From Ruminococcus sp. UBA3855 (GTDB taxonomy: Bacteria; Bacillota; Clostridia; Oscillospirales; Ruminococcaceae), in assembly GCA_002392545.1 (NCBI GenBank), contig DGHF01000019.1:1-6364 (forward strand): 6,364 nucleotides of DNA, given 5' to 3'. The position numbers were made by a program, and so were the translations under genes. The notes under the pieces were generated by a model. The model was given only the letters and a program-made list of their open reading frames with translations, was not told the origin of the DNA and made no database searches. Below, in pieces: positions 3,799 to 6,364 of this stretch; the first letter of the stretch is position 1; the number at the start of each line of letters is the position of its first letter.

Positions 3799-5095
3799 AC
3801 ACGATTCCAAGCAATGCATCCAGCAATTCCCATCCATCACTAGGCACAATGCGGATTTTGATGTTTAAAGCCTCCTCAACCTGTGAGATGGTATAATCAT
3901 CTAAAAAGACATCACTGTCACGGCGAATCATGGCACTGGACAATAATAATTCGTCCCCTAATTCCTGCCCTTTGAGCTGTGCAACTAAATCCTGTCCGGT
4001 GATGAGTCCGGTCACGGTGATACTCTCCCCGAAAAAATCATTCCGGATACAATAGGGATGTATTTGCAAGCCCTGAATTCGCTCCTGAGCTTCTTGAAAC
4101 AATTTACATAGAAATTCATAGGGTGAACGACCAGTCGCCACAGAAACGTTCCTAGGGGCTTCTAAGGGGTCAGCAGAATCTAAGGCTTGATGAAATTCAT
4201 CTGCTAAGGAACGTAGCATTCCAACACCGTTTTCATATTGGGGGTATTCCTCATAATATTCTTCTGGTGGAATGGGTCTTTCGGCAATCAGGAAAAATTC
4301 ATCAGAGGGGAAAACAGCCCTCGTCCCGAATTTTTCAAGGAATTGCTGTTGATAGCGTTCAATCGTATCAATCGCATTCCCTGCGGTTTCCTTTGTGAAA
4401 GGAATTAAAGGGTACAAGCCTTTTCGGTATTTCGACAAGCCAACCGGAACGACTGCCACACTGGTAATATTAGGTAACATCTTCCCGAAATCGGTTAAAG
4501 TCCGTTCCAATTCTGCGCCGTCATTGAGTTGCGGACATAACACAATCTGACAATTCAATTTAATTCCTGCCTCTGCCATCTGCCAGAGGAATTTTAATTT
4601 CTCACCAGCAAAGCGGTTATGCATCATTTTCACACGGAGTTCGGGGTTAGTCGTATGGACGGAAACGTTGATATTCAGTTTCATTTCAATGATTCTGTTC
4701 ACGTCTTCCTGTGACATATTGGTGAGGGTGACATAATTTCCTTGAAGAAAAGAAAGTCTTGCATCGTCATCCTTGAAATAGAGAGTTTCACGCATTCCGG
4801 GGGGCATCTGGTCAATGAAACAGAACACGCATTTATTGGAGCAACTTTGTTTTTTATCCATGAGAAAGCTCTCAAATTCAAGCCCTAAATCGTCGTATTC
4901 GTCTTTTTCAATGTGAAATGTTTTTTGTTCGTGGTTGTCTTCAATCAGAAGATTGACTTCTGTTTCAGATGCATAAAACATATAGTCGAGAACATCTCTT
5001 ACAGAATGCCCATTGATGGAAATAAGCAACATTCCGGCTTTGACCCCGACTTTATCCGCCGGAGAACCGGAAATAATTCCTGTAATCGTAACCAA
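3773..5095 (-). CDS. PDZ / radical SAM-like / DUF512 protein, 3' end altered by insertion
   Basis: The protein begins with a PDZ-like domain (GSPADKVGVKAGMLLISINGH, about residues 1-75). A radical-SAM cluster motif CSNKCVFC follows (C85, C89, C92 in a 440-aa numbering; the CX3CX2C spacing that binds [4Fe-4S]), then a barrel-like region (LQGNYVTLTNM, INVSVHTTNPELRVKMMHN). The C-terminal DUF512 domain ends with ITVTGLITGQDL and GDELLLSSAMIRRDSDVFLDD. This architecture is widespread in Clostridia and Cyanobacteria, but the reaction is unknown. A GTG at 5104 overlaps the AGGGGG ribosome site and is unusable; a TTG at 5095, eight bases away, is the probable start. The last eight residues (LGDCKIER) come from the inserted element; without it the protein would end GIVY. 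It follows the rpmF terminator, and I found no convincing promoter of its own, so it may depend on read-through. Confidence 0.9.
   Translation of the reverse strand: MVTITGIISGSPADKVGVKAGMLLISINGHSVRDVLDYMFYASETEVNLLIEDNHEQKTFHIEKDEYDDLGLEFESFLMDKKQSCSNKCVFCFIDQMPPGMRETLYFKDDDARLSFLQGNYVTLTNMSQEDVNRIIEMKLNINVSVHTTNPELRVKMMHNRFAGEKLKFLWQMAEAGIKLNCQIVLCPQLNDGAELERTLTDFGKMLPNITSVAVVPVGLSKYRKGLYPLIPFTKETAGNAIDTIERYQQQFLEKFGTRAVFPSDEFFLIAERPIPPEEYYEEYPQYENGVGMLRSLADEFHQALDSADPLEAPRNVSVATGRSPYEFLCKLFQEAQERIQGLQIHPYCIRNDFFGESITVTGLITGQDLVAQLKGQELGDELLLSSAMIRRDSDVFLDDYTISQVEEALNIKIRIVPSDGWELLDALLGIVLGDCKIER
3799..3809. repeat. target-site duplication, right copy
   Basis: ACACGATTCCA, identical to 3632-3642, directly follows the right inverted repeat of the element. 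It lies in the DUF512 coding sequence, where the minus strand reads through the Gly-Ile-Val codons near the C-terminus. The match cannot be extended on either side, so the duplication is exactly 11 bp. Confidence 0.85.
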
Positions 5096-5131
5096 AATTT
5101 TCACCCCCTGTTAATATAATAAAAAAGTAAT

Positions 5132-5164
5132 AAAAAGCGGAGAGAAGGCAAGCCATCTCTCCGC
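5132..5164 (-). terminator. intrinsic terminator after rpmF
   Basis: On the minus strand GCGGAGAGA (5156-5164) pairs perfectly with TCTCTCCGC (5137-5145). The intervening TGGCTTGCCT can add three more pairs (GGC with GCC). TTTTT follows at once and a second T-run comes soon after. It ends the yceD-rpmF unit about ten bases after the rpmF stop. Confidence 0.93.
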
Positions 5165-5173
5165 CCAATTTGC

Positions 5174-5359
5174 TTATTCAGCATCCAGTTTCAGAACTTC
5201 TACGCCCTTATAGAATCCGCAGTTCTTGCAAACCTTATGGGGAGCTTTCAGCGCACCACAGCGGTCGCATTTGCTCATAGCCGGAACTTCCAGCTTCCAA
5301 ACGGCACTGCGTCTCTTGTTCTTTCTAGCCTTAGACGTTTTTCTCTTCGGTACAGCCAT
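5174..5359 (-). CDS. rpmF: 50S ribosomal protein L32
   Basis: The 61-aa protein starts [19 protein letters not shown], the typical basic N-terminus of bacterial L32. It carries a four-cysteine zinc ribbon (C31, C34, C44, C47; CDRC and CKNC), so this is the zinc-binding form. L32 is a component of the large ribosomal subunit near the peptidyl-transferase region. Length is normal. AAGGAGG lies nine bases before the ATG, and the gene follows yceD by 36 bases, the usual yceD-rpmF pairing. A strong terminator follows, so the gene commonly found next (plsX) is not in this operon. Confidence 0.98.
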   Translation of the reverse strand: MAVPKRKTSKARKNKRRSAVWKLEVPAMSKCDRCGALKAPHKVCKNCGFYKGVEVLKLDAE

Positions 5360-5395
5360 TGCCTAGCACCTCCTTGTTACCGACATCCCGTCGGT

Positions 5396-5854
5396 TTAAT
5401 TCTCAGTAAAACAATCACATGTCATTTCATTCAGGTCACACCCACATTTTGGGCAAAGCCCTTTGCAGTCCTCACGGCACAGCATTTTTGTAGGCAGTTC
5501 CAGCAGTAAATCCATGACAGCAATTTCTTCTGGGTCAATGCTCTCAGCCCTTGCAACAATATAATCCGCCTCATCCTCTTCCGATTCCAGCGAACGGACA
5601 ACAATGTGTTCTTCCTGATAGCTGAAATCACGGACAAGCCTTTTCAGACAGCGGTCACATGTCACCATGAGCAAAAAGTCAATCTGCATCCGGAGCGTGA
5701 CAGCTCCTGCATGATTCGTCACATCACCTGTCACTCTGACAGGTGAAACAAACTCGCATGTATGCACTTCTGCCAGACGTTCTTCAGAAACGGAAAAATC
5801 CAGCTTTTCGGAAGTTCCCGAAATATTCAGTACATGCTTAATATTCATCATCAT
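5396..5854 (-). CDS. YceD family protein (DUF177)
   Basis: The 152-aa product has the DUF177 pattern: an N-terminal beta-rich part, TCDRC at 65-69, an acidic middle, then DLLLELPTKMLCREDCKGLCPKCGCDLN (115-142) and a final CDC. The CXXC and the C-terminal cysteine cluster suggest metal binding. In other bacteria and in plant plastids this family is linked to 23S rRNA accumulation, and the gene is very often next to rpmF, as here; a role in large-subunit biogenesis is therefore likely but inferred. Three ATG codons stand in a row at the start (5854, 5851, 5848). AAGGAGGT lies nine bases from the first, so 5854 is taken. A consensus promoter lies about 37 bases upstream of the start. Confidence 0.95.
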   Translation of the reverse strand: MMMNIKHVLNISGTSEKLDFSVSEERLAEVHTCEFVSPVRVTGDVTNHAGAVTLRMQIDFLLMVTCDRCLKRLVRDFSYQEEHIVVRSLESEEDEADYIVARAESIDPEEIAVMDLLLELPTKMLCREDCKGLCPKCGCDLNEMTCDCFTEN

Positions 5855-5890
5855 TGCAGAAGACCTCCTTCATAGAGCATCACAAATCTT

Positions 5891-5919
5891 ATTATACTTG
5901 ATTTCCCGAAATTTGTCAA
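5891..5919 (-). promoter_or_regulatory. consensus promoter of yceD-rpmF
   Basis: On the minus strand a perfect TTGACA (5914-5919) and a perfect TATAAT (5891-5896) are 17 bases apart. This fits the high expression expected of a ribosomal protein gene. Symmetric boxes upstream and inside the spacer (5902-5939) suggest added regulation. Confidence 0.92.
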
Positions 5920-5939
5920 GCCCTTTTCGGAAATTTCCG
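5902..5939. promoter_or_regulatory. paired symmetric boxes around the yceD -35 region, candidate operator
   Basis: TTTTCGGAAATTT (5924-5936) and TTTCCCGAAATTT (5902-5914) match at 11 of 13 bases and are 22 bp apart, about two helical turns. The first overlaps a perfect 12-bp palindrome, CGGAAATTTCCG (5928-5939); the second lies in the spacer and touches the -35 box. The arrangement could bind a dimeric regulator. Chance similarity in AT-rich DNA is possible. Confidence 0.4.
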
Positions 5940-5955
5940 TAAATTTTGCAGGGAA

Positions 5956-6360
5956 TTACAGATACTTTGTCACAGATTCAGGGAGTTCGCTGTTATCAGC
6001 AGAAACAGTGAATGTTATAATGGTATCATTTCCGGTGAGCTTGTCCAGTTCAGCCAGCATATTGCCAAGTTCCACGAAATCAGCACCGCCGATTTTCAGG
6101 ATACCGTCAACAAATACTTCTTTGATGTCGTAGTTGCCAGCGAGCATACCAGCAATGAAACCATAGAATTTTTCATAACCGGCAATGTTGAACTGCTCAA
6201 CGCCTACCCAGCGAACTTTGTAGCTGATGGAACGGCGGAGGGTTTCGCCCTTCTCTACGCAAACGAGGCAACCGTTTGTCTCAGCAACTGCATTGTTGAT
6301 GTTTTCGATGAGGGTCTTGGTCTTGCCAGAGCCCTTCTTGCCTGTAATCAGTTTAATCAT
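5956..6360 (-). CDS. small P-loop ATPase-like protein of unknown function
   Basis: The 134-aa protein opens MIKLITGKKGSGKTKT. GKKGSGKT (residues 7-14) is a Walker A nucleotide-binding loop, and EVFVDGI (81-87) is a plausible Walker B strand ending in Asp. No membrane span or signal is seen. It resembles small hypothetical ATP-binding proteins common in Clostridia; I do not know a function. Codon choice differs from the neighbours: many ATC, AAC, ACC, CTC and CGC/CGT codons, as in very highly expressed genes. The ATG at 6360 is only four bases from the window edge, so its ribosome site is not visible and an earlier start cannot be excluded, though the Walker A position argues for this one. No clear terminator separates it from the yceD promoter. 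Confidence 0.8.
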   Translation of the reverse strand: MIKLITGKKGSGKTKTLIENINNAVAETNGCLVCVEKGETLRRSISYKVRWVGVEQFNIAGYEKFYGFIAGMLAGNYDIKEVFVDGILKIGGADFVELGNMLAELDKLTGNDTIITFTVSADNSELPESVTKYL

Positions 6361-6364
6361 GATA

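Noticed and set aside
1..6364. CRISPR array, phage genes, transposase or toxin-antitoxin system.
   Set aside because: No regularly spaced repeats, no transposase or phage motifs and no toxin gene were seen on either strand; the only mobile feature is the non-coding element at 3643-3798.

Overview
The window looks like chromosomal DNA of a low-GC Gram-positive bacterium of the Clostridia, most likely a Ruminococcus-like Oscillospiraceae member. The reasons are AT-rich intergenic DNA, AAGGAGG-type ribosome sites, near-consensus sigma-A promoters with 17-bp spacers, short hairpin-plus-T terminators, and the gene families present (DUF6273, TPM-domain, PDZ/radical-SAM/DUF512, YceD-L32). The genus is an inference; the phylum-level call is firmer.

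Layout. All genes but one are on the minus strand, so the biological reading order runs right to left. At the right edge is a small P-loop protein (5956-6360). A consensus promoter (5891-5919) then drives yceD (DUF177) and rpmF (ribosomal protein L32), ending at a strong terminator (5132-5164). Next comes a PDZ/radical-SAM/DUF512 protein (3773-5095), followed by an uncharacterised 165-aa protein (3116-3613). Between these two lies a 156-bp element with 16-bp perfect terminal inverted repeats and an 11-bp target duplication (3632-3809). It has the anatomy of a MITE (non-autonomous transposable element). Removing it in silico restores a stop codon for the DUF512 gene that overlaps the ribosome site of the next gene, so the two were probably a tightly spaced operon before insertion. 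This is the most notable observation in the window.

The only plus-strand gene is a DUF6273 protein (2500-3081) with its own promoter and terminator, facing the 165-aa gene. It is divergent from a tRNA-Thr(GGT) gene (2241-2313) that has a consensus promoter and an intrinsic terminator. Further left are a second small terminator with a doubtful 17-codon ORF, then a TPM-domain membrane protein (1093-2010) with its own promoter. Last come nadA (quinolinate synthase) and the beginning of mnmA (tRNA 2-thiouridylase), which form an operon. The nadA promoter has its -35 box inside a perfect palindrome that looks like a repressor operator.

Functional themes are translation (L32, YceD, tRNA-Thr, MnmA), NAD synthesis (NadA), and several conserved but uncharacterised proteins. 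I saw no CRISPR array, no phage genes, no transposase and no recognisable defence system.
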